From contig NZ_OY763931.1 of assembly GCF_963667685.1 (NCBI RefSeq), forward strand, positions 930,001 to 994,000: a DNA stretch of 64,000 nt. The letters are read 5' to 3'. Positions within the stretch are counted from its first letter, which is position 1. The number at the start of each line of letters is the position of its first letter. Below, one piece after another: positions 48,750 through 57,392 of this stretch. Under the pieces are notes generated by a model that made no database searches, had not been told where the DNA came from, and worked only from the letters and a program-made list of their open reading frames with translations. The stretch comes from Maridesulfovibrio sp. Lineage in GTDB: Bacteria > Desulfobacterota > Desulfovibrionia > Desulfovibrionales > Desulfovibrionaceae. The translations under genes were made by a program, and so were the position numbers.

Positions 48750-50186
48750 ATGAGCTCAGAATCATTTGCCAACCTGTGCATCTTTCATATTATGGATGGA
48801 TTGCGTGACGGGCTATCGCACTTTTCCTCCAACAGCAGAACAGCCCTCATATATGCTGTAACTCCTGATGATCCATTGCGCATTTACGATCCACAGGATT
48901 TATTACGCGAACATCAACCTAAGTTGCAGGAATATTTTATTGATTCGCAGGAATGGCGCAAAGGGGGCAATCATGACGACAACACCCGGCTTATAGAGGT
49001 AATCCGCACAAAAGATCTGGCTCTTGCCGGGCTGATAAGCTGTAGTGCGCGCTCCAGCAGTATCTTTTATCAATGCTGGTTTACCGAACAGCACCCGGAC
49101 ATGTGTTCCATCGGCCCCACCGAAAGCTGGATGGAATATGCGGCCCTGCTTCTTTCTCAAGACTTTGCGACCCAGAACATTCTGCGCATTGACAGTTCCG
49201 GTCATTTACTACGAGAGTACTCCACCCATGCCGTTCGCGACTACGTTGTAGACCAGCGCAACCGCATAATGGGCTGGGATACGCAGCTACGGGTCTACCC
49301 TATTCTCGACGCTGTGCTCGGCATATCTAAAACGCGGGAAGAAGGAGCGTGGGCACGCGGAGAGCTCATCTTCATAGAACCTTCAGAACTTGATTCAATC
49401 AAGTACATGGCAAAATTCCCTGAAACGGAACGCCCGTCCCTCAAAAACCATAAACATGTCAGAAAGTTGCTCCAATCGGTTGAAAGCTCAAGCCGCAAAC
49501 TTGTTTCCGATGGTAAGTGTGTAGTCGGAATCGCAGCAGTGCCTCCTACCAACAACTCTATTACCGCCGCATTCAAAGGCGATTGGGGCTTAATGTATCT
49601 GGGCAGTGACCCCATATGCAGTTTTGCGGACGCTAAGTTTTCTTCCACAAACTACAAACCGAACCTCGTACACCTTGAGGAATACCTCCTTGAGCGGGAC
49701 TTGAGCGCCGACACCAGACACAGTCTTTTTCAGCTGGTTATGCAAATGATTTCCACCGCCAACCACCGCAGTCACGGTTGTACATTAGTACTTGATTTCA
49801 ATGATGAACCTGTGGAAATTGCCGGACAACCCCTAGAGGAGCCACTGGATCTCAGGCAACCGGAAATTCGTGGTCTGGCCCGATCGCTGACCAAGCTTGA
49901 TGGAGCAGTTCACATGTGCAAAGATTTAAAACTTCATGGTTTTGCCTGCTTACTGGATGGGCAGTCCGTGTCCGGAGAGAACCGGGCAAGAGGTGCGCGT
50001 TTTAACTCAGCCCTGCGCTTTACCGCCAAACACGATAACCTGATCGTGATAGTAGTATCAGCTGATAAACCCGTTTCAATTATCCAGCGCGGTGTGGAAC
50101 TGACCGCCAATTGTGAATGGAAACAGCTTTTTGCCTGCGTCAGCACCCCGCCATCATTAAATGACTGGGTTAAAGAAATATCATGA
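48750..50186 (+). CDS. Diadenylate-cyclase (DisA_N/DAC) domain protein with altered motif (478 aa)
   Basis: The first 330 residues form a large unnamed N-terminal domain, repeated in parts (SWMEYAALLLSQDFATQNIL, then NHKHVRKLLQSVESSSRKLV). Residues 350-460 look like a DAC domain: the DGA motif (LTKLDGAVHMCKDL, residue 384), the LLDG loop and strands IVIVVSADKPVSIIQRG. In place of the RHR motif of active cyclases stands GARFNSALRF (about 415). So it could make c-di-AMP, be inactive, or bind it. The gene starts 73 bases after ygiQ. Confidence 0.75.
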   Translation: MSSESFANLCIFHIMDGLRDGLSHFSSNSRTALIYAVTPDDPLRIYDPQDLLREHQPKLQEYFIDSQEWRKGGNHDDNTRLIEVIRTKDLALAGLISCSARSSSIFYQCWFTEQHPDMCSIGPTESWMEYAALLLSQDFATQNILRIDSSGHLLREYSTHAVRDYVVDQRNRIMGWDTQLRVYPILDAVLGISKTREEGAWARGELIFIEPSELDSIKYMAKFPETERPSLKNHKHVRKLLQSVESSSRKLVSDGKCVVGIAAVPPTNNSITAAFKGDWGLMYLGSDPICSFADAKFSSTNYKPNLVHLEEYLLERDLSADTRHSLFQLVMQMISTANHRSHGCTLVLDFNDEPVEIAGQPLEEPLDLRQPEIRGLARSLTKLDGAVHMCKDLKLHGFACLLDGQSVSGENRARGARFNSALRFTAKHDNLIVIVVSADKPVSIIQRGVELTANCEWKQLFACVSTPPSLNDWVKEIS

Positions 50187-50511
50187 CTACAGCATAAGCA
50201 TTCTTCTCAATCAGCATTTACGGTTCTGTTCTTTCGCATGGACCTACATATGTGCCTCGTCATTAAGTACTATTCCCTTAAATTGCTGGCGGTCACGTCT
50301 GCGTAGTTTTCTATTGGTAAAAATTATATTATGTCAGGATAGACATATCAAAAAAGACAACTCAAGTAGCTAATGGCGGTGGTTTAATATGTCATTATTT
50401 AATTATTAGCTTGATAATTCTTTAATTCTGGTGCAAAAATACAACTAATTGAACAATCCTTAAAGCAGCTTTACATTCAAACATATAATTTTAAAAAACT
50501 GCAACTTACAA
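50187..50511. other. 325-base intergenic region, little visible
   Basis: AT-rich spacer. TATAAT at 50484-50489, 22 bases upstream of the next start codon, is the only promoter-like signal and has no matching -35. No ORF with a ribosome-binding site, hairpin terminator or repeat is evident. Confidence 0.6.
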
Positions 50512-51432
50512 ATGAAAACGCGCTATCTTATTTTTTTAATTTTAGCATTTTTGGGGCTTACAATCCTGGGAATTCATCCTGCCAAAGCGGAAGAGAGTCT
50601 TATCATCTCTGTCGCTGCCACTAAAAATGCCATTAAAAAATACGTTAGCCTCCCTGATTCTGCTAAAAAAGTTCCTATCAAAACCAAACAAATTCCCGCT
50701 GAAATAGAGACTCGTTGTCAGGCAAGCATAATGCTGATGAAGAATGCGCTGATGCTGGGCGGAATTAACCCTCAGATAACTTTCCTTGCCACCCCGAATA
50801 GCAGACGCGAAAGAGAGGAGGTCATAAAAAGTTATGCTGTAATCAGCGCTCACCTGTTCAATGAAAGTGCTATTATGCGGCCTGAGTTCAGTGACAAGAT
50901 ATATATTAGTGACCCTGTCGTTGAAGACGGTTACTATGAAAAAGGAATTTTCTGTCTGCCGTGCAACCATAGAGTTTTAAATGCACGCAATCTCAATGAA
51001 TTGAAAAGTGCAGGGCTACCTTTAATCGGCATTCATTGGCACAATGACGATACTACCCTGACTGAGATGGGAATAGAACAAATAGCAAAGGGCCCGACGA
51101 CAGACTCTTTGTTCAGAATGATTAAAGCAGGGCGAGCAGACTGGATTCCATTAGGATTTCATAACTCCAAAGACTTAAGCGTAAGTCAGGCAGGCATAAC
51201 CCTTGTCCCGGTCAAAGGAATAAAAATCAGCTTAAAGGAAAGCAGGCACTACATTGTCTCAAAAAATCATCCTGCCGGGGCAAAAGTTTTCCAAGCCTTA
51301 CAAAAAGGAATAAAAATCATGCGGAAACAAGGCATGATAAAAAAACTGCTTGCAAATGGCGGCTTTCATTGCCCCGTCACCAAGAAGTGGAAAGTGCTGA
51401 ACAGCAAAAAATACATAGCTACCAAAGAATAA
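50512..51432 (+). CDS. Periplasmic solute-binding-like protein (306 aa)
   Basis: A signal peptide (KTRYLIFLILAFLGLTILGI, then AKAEES cleavage site) precedes an extracellular solute-binding-type domain with two lobes, similar to family 3 amino-acid-binding proteins (KAGRADWIPLGF, VPVKGIKISLKESRHYIVSK). The family usually feeds an ABC transporter or signals to a kinase. No permease gene lies nearby, so the transport role is uncertain; the protein may act as a sensor. Confidence 0.7.
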   Translation: MKTRYLIFLILAFLGLTILGIHPAKAEESLIISVAATKNAIKKYVSLPDSAKKVPIKTKQIPAEIETRCQASIMLMKNALMLGGINPQITFLATPNSRREREEVIKSYAVISAHLFNESAIMRPEFSDKIYISDPVVEDGYYEKGIFCLPCNHRVLNARNLNELKSAGLPLIGIHWHNDDTTLTEMGIEQIAKGPTTDSLFRMIKAGRADWIPLGFHNSKDLSVSQAGITLVPVKGIKISLKESRHYIVSKNHPAGAKVFQALQKGIKIMRKQGMIKKLLANGGFHCPVTKKWKVLNSKKYIATKE

Positions 51433-51433
51433 A

Positions 51434-51467
51434 TGGACCGGATCACATGAACCGGCCCATTTTTTTA
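51434..51467 (+). terminator. Convergent terminator between solute-binding gene and ilvN
   Basis: TGG-A-CCGG with CCGG-C-CCA (one mismatch) is followed by seven T on the plus strand. On the minus strand the T-run is shorter (TTTATTC). Confidence 0.7.
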
Positions 51468-51740
51468 TTAAAGCTGCCCAAAAACTTCAGTAAGAGGGCT
51501 ATTACCAACCTGCTTGACACTCAGTACATCATACAACTTTTCAAGCTGCAGAACTATCTGCTCAAGTTTACTGTCATCAGCTACAGTGAGGATCATACGG
51601 CTTTCACTTCCATCACCAACCGGGCCACATACGATACCTTCAAGGTTAAAGTTACGACGGGAGAAAAGTCCGGTAATCTGGCTCATTACTCCGGCATGGT
51701 TGCGTACCAGTAAATCAATAACAAAATTATGCTTACACAT
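51468..51740 (-). CDS. ilvN: Acetolactate synthase small regulatory subunit (90 aa)
   Basis: An ACT domain (DLLVRNHAGVMSQITGLFSR, NLEGIVCGPV) that binds valine for feedback inhibition of the large subunit. ATG 51740 follows AGGAGATTAGCC and lies three bases after the ilvB stop. It is short, like the IlvN/IlvM form, lacking the C-terminal domain of longer IlvH. Confidence 0.9.
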   Translation of the reverse strand: MCKHNFVIDLLVRNHAGVMSQITGLFSRRNFNLEGIVCGPVGDGSESRMILTVADDSKLEQIVLQLEKLYDVLSVKQVGNSPLTEVFGQL

Positions 51741-51742
51741 GG

Positions 51743-53404
51743 CTAATCTCCTATCATTTCCCGGTTGGCACACTCCGGCGGAACCATGGGAAAAACCTTG
51801 TTTTCGAAATTAATGGGAATATTAATTACACACGGGCCATCCTGACCCAGAACTTTACGCAGGAATAATTCAGGATTTTCCTGCTCACTGAGATCAAAAG
51901 CCTGAATACCGAATCCCCGGGCTATTGATGCAAAGTCAGGATTGCTCTCAAAACTTGAAGCAAAATACCTCTCCTCGAAAAACAGCTCCTGCTGCTGTCG
52001 TACAAGACCTAAGCGATTGTTATTCATAATAAGAACCTTAACATTCAGACGCTGCTCAGCCAGAGTTGCCAGCTCTTGAATATTCATCAGAAAAGACCCG
52101 TCTCCACTTACACAAACAACCTTTTTATCCGGTTTTGCCAAAGCCGCTCCAATAGCATTAGGCAACCCGAAGCCCATTGTTCCCAACCCCCCGGAAGTGA
52201 GCAGAGTTCTCGGTTTACGAAATGGGTAGCCTTGCGCCACCCACATCTGATGCTGACCAACATCGGTAGTGATGATGGCATCATCCGGAAGAGTTTCACC
52301 CATGACTCGTATCAGGTTCAGGGGATGGAAAGTGTCCTGTGCATCAGGCCGCTGGTCAGGATACATCATACGAATGGAAGCAAGGCGCGCACTCCAGCTG
52401 ATACGGATGGATGTTTCAACTTTCTCAACCAGTTTGCCAAGAACATGACCAACGTCACCGACAATGGAGAGGTTTGAAGATTTAATTTTGCCGATTTCTG
52501 AACGGTCGATGTCGATATGAAGAATGTCGGCATGTTTACAGAATTCACATGCTTTACCTACTGCCCGATCATCAAAACGAACCCCCAGCGCTATGATCAG
52601 GTCAGCTTCTTCCATAATCATATTCGTGGAACGTGAGCCATGCATTCCAAGCATACCGAGATAGTTGGAATCCCCATGGGGAAAGGCCCCAAGACCCATG
52701 AGAGTGGTTACAACCGGAATAGAATTCCTGCGTGCAAACTTAATCAAAGAATCAGATGCATTAGCTGCAACAACACCGCCGCCGGCATAAATTATAGGTC
52801 TGCGCGCTTTGTTGATCATAGACACTGCCTGTTCAATCTGTGCGGCATCACATTCAAAAGAAGCTTTATCTATTTCCCGAGCCTTGATTTCGGAAATCTC
52901 GATGATTTCCTTCTGAACATCCTTGGGGATATCAACTACAACCGGGCCGGGTCTGCCGGATTCTGCCAATCTGAAAGCTTCGGGAATAACCTCCAGCAGA
53001 TCTGCTGCGCACTGAACCAGAAAATTGTGCTTGGTAATTGGAATAGTCAATCCGTAAGTGTCTACTTCCTGAAAAGCATCAGTACCGATGAGAGTGCTGG
53101 TAACCTGTCCGGTAATGGCAACAACGGGGATGGAATCAAGCCTTGCATCAGCTATTGCAGTCAAAAGGTTTGTTACGCCGGGACCGGAAGTTCCCATGCA
53201 CACGGCAGCCTTGCCCGTTGTCCGGGCCATCCCCTGCGCCATGAATCCCGCCCCCTGTTCATGACGGGCAAGGATATGCCTGATGGAACTGTCACGTAAG
53301 GCATCATAGATGGGCAGATTAGAACCGCCGGGAATACCGCATATTATTTCAATTCCCTGTTGTTCCAAGAGCTTAATTACCAACTTAGCACCACTGATCT
53401 TCAT
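51743..53404 (-). CDS. ilvB: Acetolactate synthase large subunit (553 aa)
   Basis: Thiamine-diphosphate enzyme features are clear: the catalytic Glu region (RHEQGAGFMAQGMARTTG), the FAD-type middle domain (HGSRSTNMIMEEADLIIALG) and the ThDP motif GDGSFLMNIQELATLAEQ. It makes acetolactate or acetohydroxybutyrate for valine, leucine and isoleucine. The upstream leader peptide and terminator show attenuation by valine supply. Confidence 0.95.
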   Translation of the reverse strand: MKISGAKLVIKLLEQQGIEIICGIPGGSNLPIYDALRDSSIRHILARHEQGAGFMAQGMARTTGKAAVCMGTSGPGVTNLLTAIADARLDSIPVVAITGQVTSTLIGTDAFQEVDTYGLTIPITKHNFLVQCAADLLEVIPEAFRLAESGRPGPVVVDIPKDVQKEIIEISEIKAREIDKASFECDAAQIEQAVSMINKARRPIIYAGGGVVAANASDSLIKFARRNSIPVVTTLMGLGAFPHGDSNYLGMLGMHGSRSTNMIMEEADLIIALGVRFDDRAVGKACEFCKHADILHIDIDRSEIGKIKSSNLSIVGDVGHVLGKLVEKVETSIRISWSARLASIRMMYPDQRPDAQDTFHPLNLIRVMGETLPDDAIITTDVGQHQMWVAQGYPFRKPRTLLTSGGLGTMGFGLPNAIGAALAKPDKKVVCVSGDGSFLMNIQELATLAEQRLNVKVLIMNNNRLGLVRQQQELFFEERYFASSFESNPDFASIARGFGIQAFDLSEQENPELFLRKVLGQDGPCVINIPINFENKVFPMVPPECANREMIGD

Positions 53405-53439
53405 TTTCGCACCCTCGTAATTTCCTGATGAAAATAAAA

Positions 53440-53468
53440 AACCCCCGCCGGCTGAGCCGGCGGGGGTT
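53440..53468 (-). terminator. ilvB attenuator terminator
   Basis: AACCCCCGCCGGC pairs with GCCGGCGGGGGTT, then T6 on the minus strand. CCGGCTC in its 5' part (53460-53454) can pair instead with GAGCCGG (53520-53514) inside the leader peptide gene, forming an antiterminator. Confidence 0.9.
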
Positions 53469-53499
53469 ACAACTACACGTTATAAATGTAAACTGCTGC

Positions 53500-53619
53500 T
53501 TACAACCTTCCCTCCGGCTCACTTAAGCCTCGCACGACCACGACAGAAACCACGACCATCACCACGTTAGTGACGGTTGCGACGACTGCATTCATATGGT
53601 CGAGGGTAGATAGTAGCAT
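53500..53619 (-). CDS. ilv leader peptide (39 aa)
   Basis: A 39-residue reading frame (start ATG 53619, stop TAA 53502-53500) contains 12 valines, nine of them in a cluster (VVMVVVSVVVV), and 5 leucines. It ends with GAGCCGG codons that can pair with the terminator. When charged Val-tRNA is scarce the ribosome stalls on the Val codons, freeing the antiterminator and allowing ilvB transcription. This matches ilvBN-type leader peptides of other bacteria. It is too short to be found by usual gene callers. Confidence 0.9.
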   Translation of the reverse strand: MLLSTLDHMNAVVATVTNVVMVVVSVVVVRGLSEPEGRL

Positions 53620-53818
53620 TTCAGTTCTTCTTTAAAATTCCGTATAAAATTTAAGATGTTTAAAACTCTCTAATACAACATTTTTTTGAAAGCAAGAGTT
53701 TTATTAATTTTTATCTTCCAAAATCACCCCACAATGTTACTTGCAGTCCCATATGCTATGCCTTAAGTAACTTACTTGTTCCTACTTACTATGACCACCC
53801 ACAACAAATACTAAAGAA

Positions 53819-55555
53819 ATGAACCCGGAAACATTAATCATCACACTTGCCGAACGTTTCGGCCTTATTGTGGCAGGTGCTTTTCTGCTTCTGACCATTA
53901 CCCCTATTCACAAAATCGGCTTCCGGCAGAGCTCTCCCAAAGCAGATACCGCCCTGCAAATTCTCATTTTCGGGATTTGCGGTATTCTAGGTACTTACGG
54001 TGGGAACTTTGTATTTCAATCCGTTGCCAACCTTCGCGCCATGGCAGTAATTACAGGCGGACTATTCGGCGGACCTCTGGTAGGACTCGGTGCGGGACTT
54101 ATTGCCGGAGGGCACCGTATCCTGATCGATTTAGGTGGATTCAGTGCTGTTCCATGCGGACTTGCCACCATGCTGGAGGGACTTGCCGCAGGGATTGTCT
54201 CACTGCATCTGACTAACCGTATGGACTGGCGGGCAGCAGCCGGACTGGCCTTCATAGGCGAGATAGTCCACATGATCATGGTCCTCTTCCTTTCCCACCC
54301 CTACGATCAGGCCATGCAGCTGGTAAAGCTTATCGGCATGCCAATGATAATACTAAACACCTTCGGCGCGGCACTCTTTGCACAGGTTATCAATATCGTT
54401 TTTCGCTACGGAACCAAGCAGGATTCAGTTAAGGCGCAGCATATCCTGGATATTGCAAACCTTACTGTAAGCCATCTGCGATCAGGTCTGACCCTTGAAT
54501 CCGCTCAGGAAACAGCTAAAATCATACATGCCCACCTAACCGCAGCAGCTGTTGCCATAACCGACAACGTCAATGTGCTGGCGCATGCAGGAGACGGAGC
54601 AGACCATCATCTACCGGGCAAAGAAATCCGTACAGAATCCACGCTCAAGGTTCTGAAAGAAGGTGAACCTCTATTTATTGAATCCGGGAAAGGAATCGGT
54701 TGTATCCACAAAGGATGCCCGTTCACTTCAGCAGCCGTTGTCCCGCTGCATAAAAACGGACAGGTTGTCGGCACCCTTAAACTTTACGGAACCAGGAAAA
54801 ACCAGCTGGACCAACTTTCCTTTGAGATGGCCAAAGGCCTTGCCAATCTCTGCTCTACCCAGTTGGAACTGGAAGAGATCCAGATTAAGGAACAGATGCT
54901 GAGCCATGCGGAAATCCGCCGCCTGCAAGCCCAGATCAACCCGCATTTCCTGTTCAACTCATTAAATACTGTAACATCATTCTGCCGCACTAACCCGGAC
55001 CGCGCACGCGAACTTTTACTCGAGCTTTCCAAATATATGCGTAAAAACCTCGACAGCAGCCGTGGCTATGTCCCTCTGCATGAAGAGCTTGCTCAGCTTA
55101 ATAGCTACCTTGCGATAGAACAGGCTCGCTTCGGTGATCGCATCAAAGTAGATATGAGTGTTGAAGATTCCTGTCTTGCATGGCCCATCCCGCCGCTGAT
55201 TATCCAGCCGCTGGTGGAAAACAGTGTAAAGCACGGTCTCATGGGACGAGAAGAAGGCGGAACCATAACTATCGACATTCATTGCGCCAATGAAGAAATG
55301 ACTGTTTCCATAAAAGACGATGGCATCGGCATGACCAAAGAACAGATAGAAGCAATCTACGCCAAAAAAAAGATAGACTCCCGAGAAGAAGGAATCGGGG
55401 TCCGCAACTGTATCCAGAGACTGGAGCAAATATACGGGCCGCAATACCAGATGGAAATTACGTCAATAGAAGGAAAAGGAACTGTAGTCTGTTTCCATGT
55501 ACCCAAACTTCGCACCGCCATACAGATGCGTGAATTTGCGGGAAGCACAGCATAG
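53819..55555 (+). CDS. lytS: LytS-type sensor histidine kinase (578 aa)
   Basis: A 5TM-LYT membrane sensor domain (residues 15-195, with GGLFGGPLVGLGAGLIAGGH and ILIDLGGFSAVPCGLAT), then a GAF-like domain (about 210-345), the His_kinase region (LQAQINPHFLFNSLNTVTSF) and HATPase (LVENSVKHGLMG, DDGIGM, GIGVRNCIQRLEQIYG). Normally such kinases pair with a LytTR response regulator; none is adjacent. Divergent from ilvBN. Confidence 0.9.
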   Translation: MNPETLIITLAERFGLIVAGAFLLLTITPIHKIGFRQSSPKADTALQILIFGICGILGTYGGNFVFQSVANLRAMAVITGGLFGGPLVGLGAGLIAGGHRILIDLGGFSAVPCGLATMLEGLAAGIVSLHLTNRMDWRAAAGLAFIGEIVHMIMVLFLSHPYDQAMQLVKLIGMPMIILNTFGAALFAQVINIVFRYGTKQDSVKAQHILDIANLTVSHLRSGLTLESAQETAKIIHAHLTAAAVAITDNVNVLAHAGDGADHHLPGKEIRTESTLKVLKEGEPLFIESGKGIGCIHKGCPFTSAAVVPLHKNGQVVGTLKLYGTRKNQLDQLSFEMAKGLANLCSTQLELEEIQIKEQMLSHAEIRRLQAQINPHFLFNSLNTVTSFCRTNPDRARELLLELSKYMRKNLDSSRGYVPLHEELAQLNSYLAIEQARFGDRIKVDMSVEDSCLAWPIPPLIIQPLVENSVKHGLMGREEGGTITIDIHCANEEMTVSIKDDGIGMTKEQIEAIYAKKKIDSREEGIGVRNCIQRLEQIYGPQYQMEITSIEGKGTVVCFHVPKLRTAIQMREFAGSTA

Positions 55556-55645
55556 AATGCGAGACAAAATATAAGATTATCTTGAAATAATAAATCTCCT
55601 GCTCTAAATTATTACCTATAAATCCATAATTTAAAGGCCGTAATT

Positions 55646-56074
55646 ATGAGCAATTGTTCCTGCAATACCCGCGTATTCAACTCCTTTGCTGCACGGATTC
55701 AAATACTTCATGAAACCGTGCACGCAAAGTCCACCAAAGGAATCAAGCTGGCCAGCGCCCTAAAAACTCTTTTCGTAATCAAAAGCCTGAGCCCGATAGT
55801 AATACGCACCTTTTCCAATGAATGGCATGAAGCCTCATGCCATATCAACGCTGATAATGATTGCGCACAGGTCCTTCAAAAAGCTGTAAAGATTAAAGAC
55901 CATCTCGCTGAATCACACCTAATACTCAGCACCCTGCCTTCACCGTTCGCTCGGTGGGCAGGACGCAGAATAGCTGGTCCCTTAATGGACTGGAACGACC
56001 TTGTTCTTGACCTCGCCATAGCCTCGGATCAGGAAATTCAAGATTCGCTTTCAGAACTTGAGGAGGTCTTATAA
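55646..56074 (+). CDS. Unknown helical protein (142 aa), first of a two-gene pair
   Basis: The gene ends with TAA exactly at the base before the ATG of the next gene, so the two are coupled. The protein has Cys and His residues (NCSCNT, HEASCHINADND) and a central hydrophobic segment that is not clearly transmembrane. No family is recognised. A role as partner of the following basic protein is inferred from coupling. Confidence 0.55.
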   Translation: MSNCSCNTRVFNSFAARIQILHETVHAKSTKGIKLASALKTLFVIKSLSPIVIRTFSNEWHEASCHINADNDCAQVLQKAVKIKDHLAESHLILSTLPSPFARWAGRRIAGPLMDWNDLVLDLAIASDQEIQDSLSELEEVL

Positions 56075-56431
56075 ATGGTTATCCTTGAGGAAACAGAGGC
56101 CTATCTGCGCTACGAAAGAAGTCTGCTCAAAAAATATCCACAGGCAGAATATGACATCAAACGCGCAAAGAAAAAGATAATCCGCAGTCCGTGTCGGGGT
56201 GTAGTCTATCGGGGCCGCAACAAGATAGCACTGCGAAAGATCAGGATTTCAATTAGAATCCTGCGGATTTCGTCACGCAAGGGGTTACGTCTTTTCTACT
56301 TTTTTTCCGAAAAGAAAAATAAAGCTGTACCTATCTTCATCTTCAAAAAAGGCCGTCCCCAAACCGAAGGGCAAGTCATGAAACTATTCAACCGCGCAGT
56401 AAAAGAAGTCGTGGCCGAGTTGAAGCATTAA
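56075..56431 (+). CDS. Small basic protein, possibly RelE-like (118 aa)
   Basis: It is strongly basic, and the segment KGLRLFYFFSEKKNKAVPIF followed by IFKKGR resembles the strand pair of RelE/ParE toxins. The N-terminus is helical. The coupled upstream gene does not look like a normal antitoxin, so the pair may be a divergent toxin-antitoxin or an unrelated operon. Low confidence. Confidence 0.45.
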   Translation: MVILEETEAYLRYERSLLKKYPQAEYDIKRAKKKIIRSPCRGVVYRGRNKIALRKIRISIRILRISSRKGLRLFYFFSEKKNKAVPIFIFKKGRPQTEGQVMKLFNRAVKEVVAELKH

Positions 56432-56618
56432 ACCATCTCAAAACGACTTTATACTTTTGACCGTTGCACTTCTGAGCAATCTTTCTTAACTTGTGCCTCA
56501 CAAATTTTCTACCGGTAATTCATACCGGCATCAGATTATCCCAAAGAATCAAGCCTGTGTCGCGCCTTGATATCATTCTATACTACCGCCGCACGGGCTA
56601 ACAAATCAGGAGCTGAAA

Positions 56619-57185
56619 ATGAAAGTTCTTTGCCTTCAGGGCAGTGCCAGAAAAAATGGCCATACCGCTAAAATGATCGAATGGGTCGAAGCAGAACTCA
56701 AGGAAATGGGCCACGAAATTGAAACCGTCTATCTTAATGAAAAGGAGCTCAAAGGCTGTATCGCCTGCTCCAAGTGTAAGGAAAAGCCTGAAGAAATCGG
56801 CTGTGTAATCAAAGACGACATCCCGGAAATTCTGGAAAAAATGGTAGCTTCCGACGCGGTTGTTTTTGCCTCCCCGCTCTATTTCTGGGGGCCGTCCGCA
56901 CAGCTCAAGACTTTTATCGACAGAACCTACAGCCTCTACGTCGACTATCACATGCCCAGCCACTCTTCCCTGATCAAAGACCAGCGTCACGGTTTCCTGA
57001 TGACTGGCGGCGGTCCTTACGAAAACAACGCCGCGGAAGCTTTCACCGCGTTCTCAAGAATGAAAAAACCGCACCTGACCAACCACACAGCAACACTGTT
57101 CCTGGGTGGCTGTAAGGACCCCGAGAACCTCGGTGATGAAGCAAAACAGAAAGCAGTCGAATTTGCCCGCGAACTGGTCAGATAA
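56619..57185 (+). CDS. NAD(P)H-dependent flavodoxin-fold reductase/iron-sulfur flavoprotein (188 aa)
   Basis: The start (KVLCLQGSARKNGHTAKMIE) is the FMN-binding phosphate loop of the NADPH-dependent FMN reductase family, and SPLYFWGPSAQLKTFIDR is the dimer-flavin region. The Cys cluster CIACSKCKEKPEEIGC fits the iron-sulfur flavoprotein subgroup common in anaerobes, which carries a 4Fe-4S cluster. Substrate unknown. Confidence 0.85.
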   Translation: MKVLCLQGSARKNGHTAKMIEWVEAELKEMGHEIETVYLNEKELKGCIACSKCKEKPEEIGCVIKDDIPEILEKMVASDAVVFASPLYFWGPSAQLKTFIDRTYSLYVDYHMPSHSSLIKDQRHGFLMTGGGPYENNAAEAFTAFSRMKKPHLTNHTATLFLGGCKDPENLGDEAKQKAVEFARELVR

Positions 57186-57210
57186 GATTACTGTACTCTC
57201 TTCCTGTTAA

Positions 57211-57250
57211 AAGCAGCCTGGCGTGATTTAATGTTACGTCAGGCTTTTTT
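57211..57250 (+). terminator. Terminator after the flavoprotein gene
   Basis: AGCCTGGCG with CGTCAGGCT (one mismatch), followed by seven T. Confidence 0.85.
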
Positions 57251-57392
57251 TCTGATCCCGATACCGACCCGCACTTCAAAAGTCATTTCAAACACCGAAA
57301 ACGACATTTCAGACATAAAGCATAGAATTACCCCTCGCTATTATGCAAGAAAAAGCGCATCAAATTTTCAGCAATACGACGGAGGAACTTTT

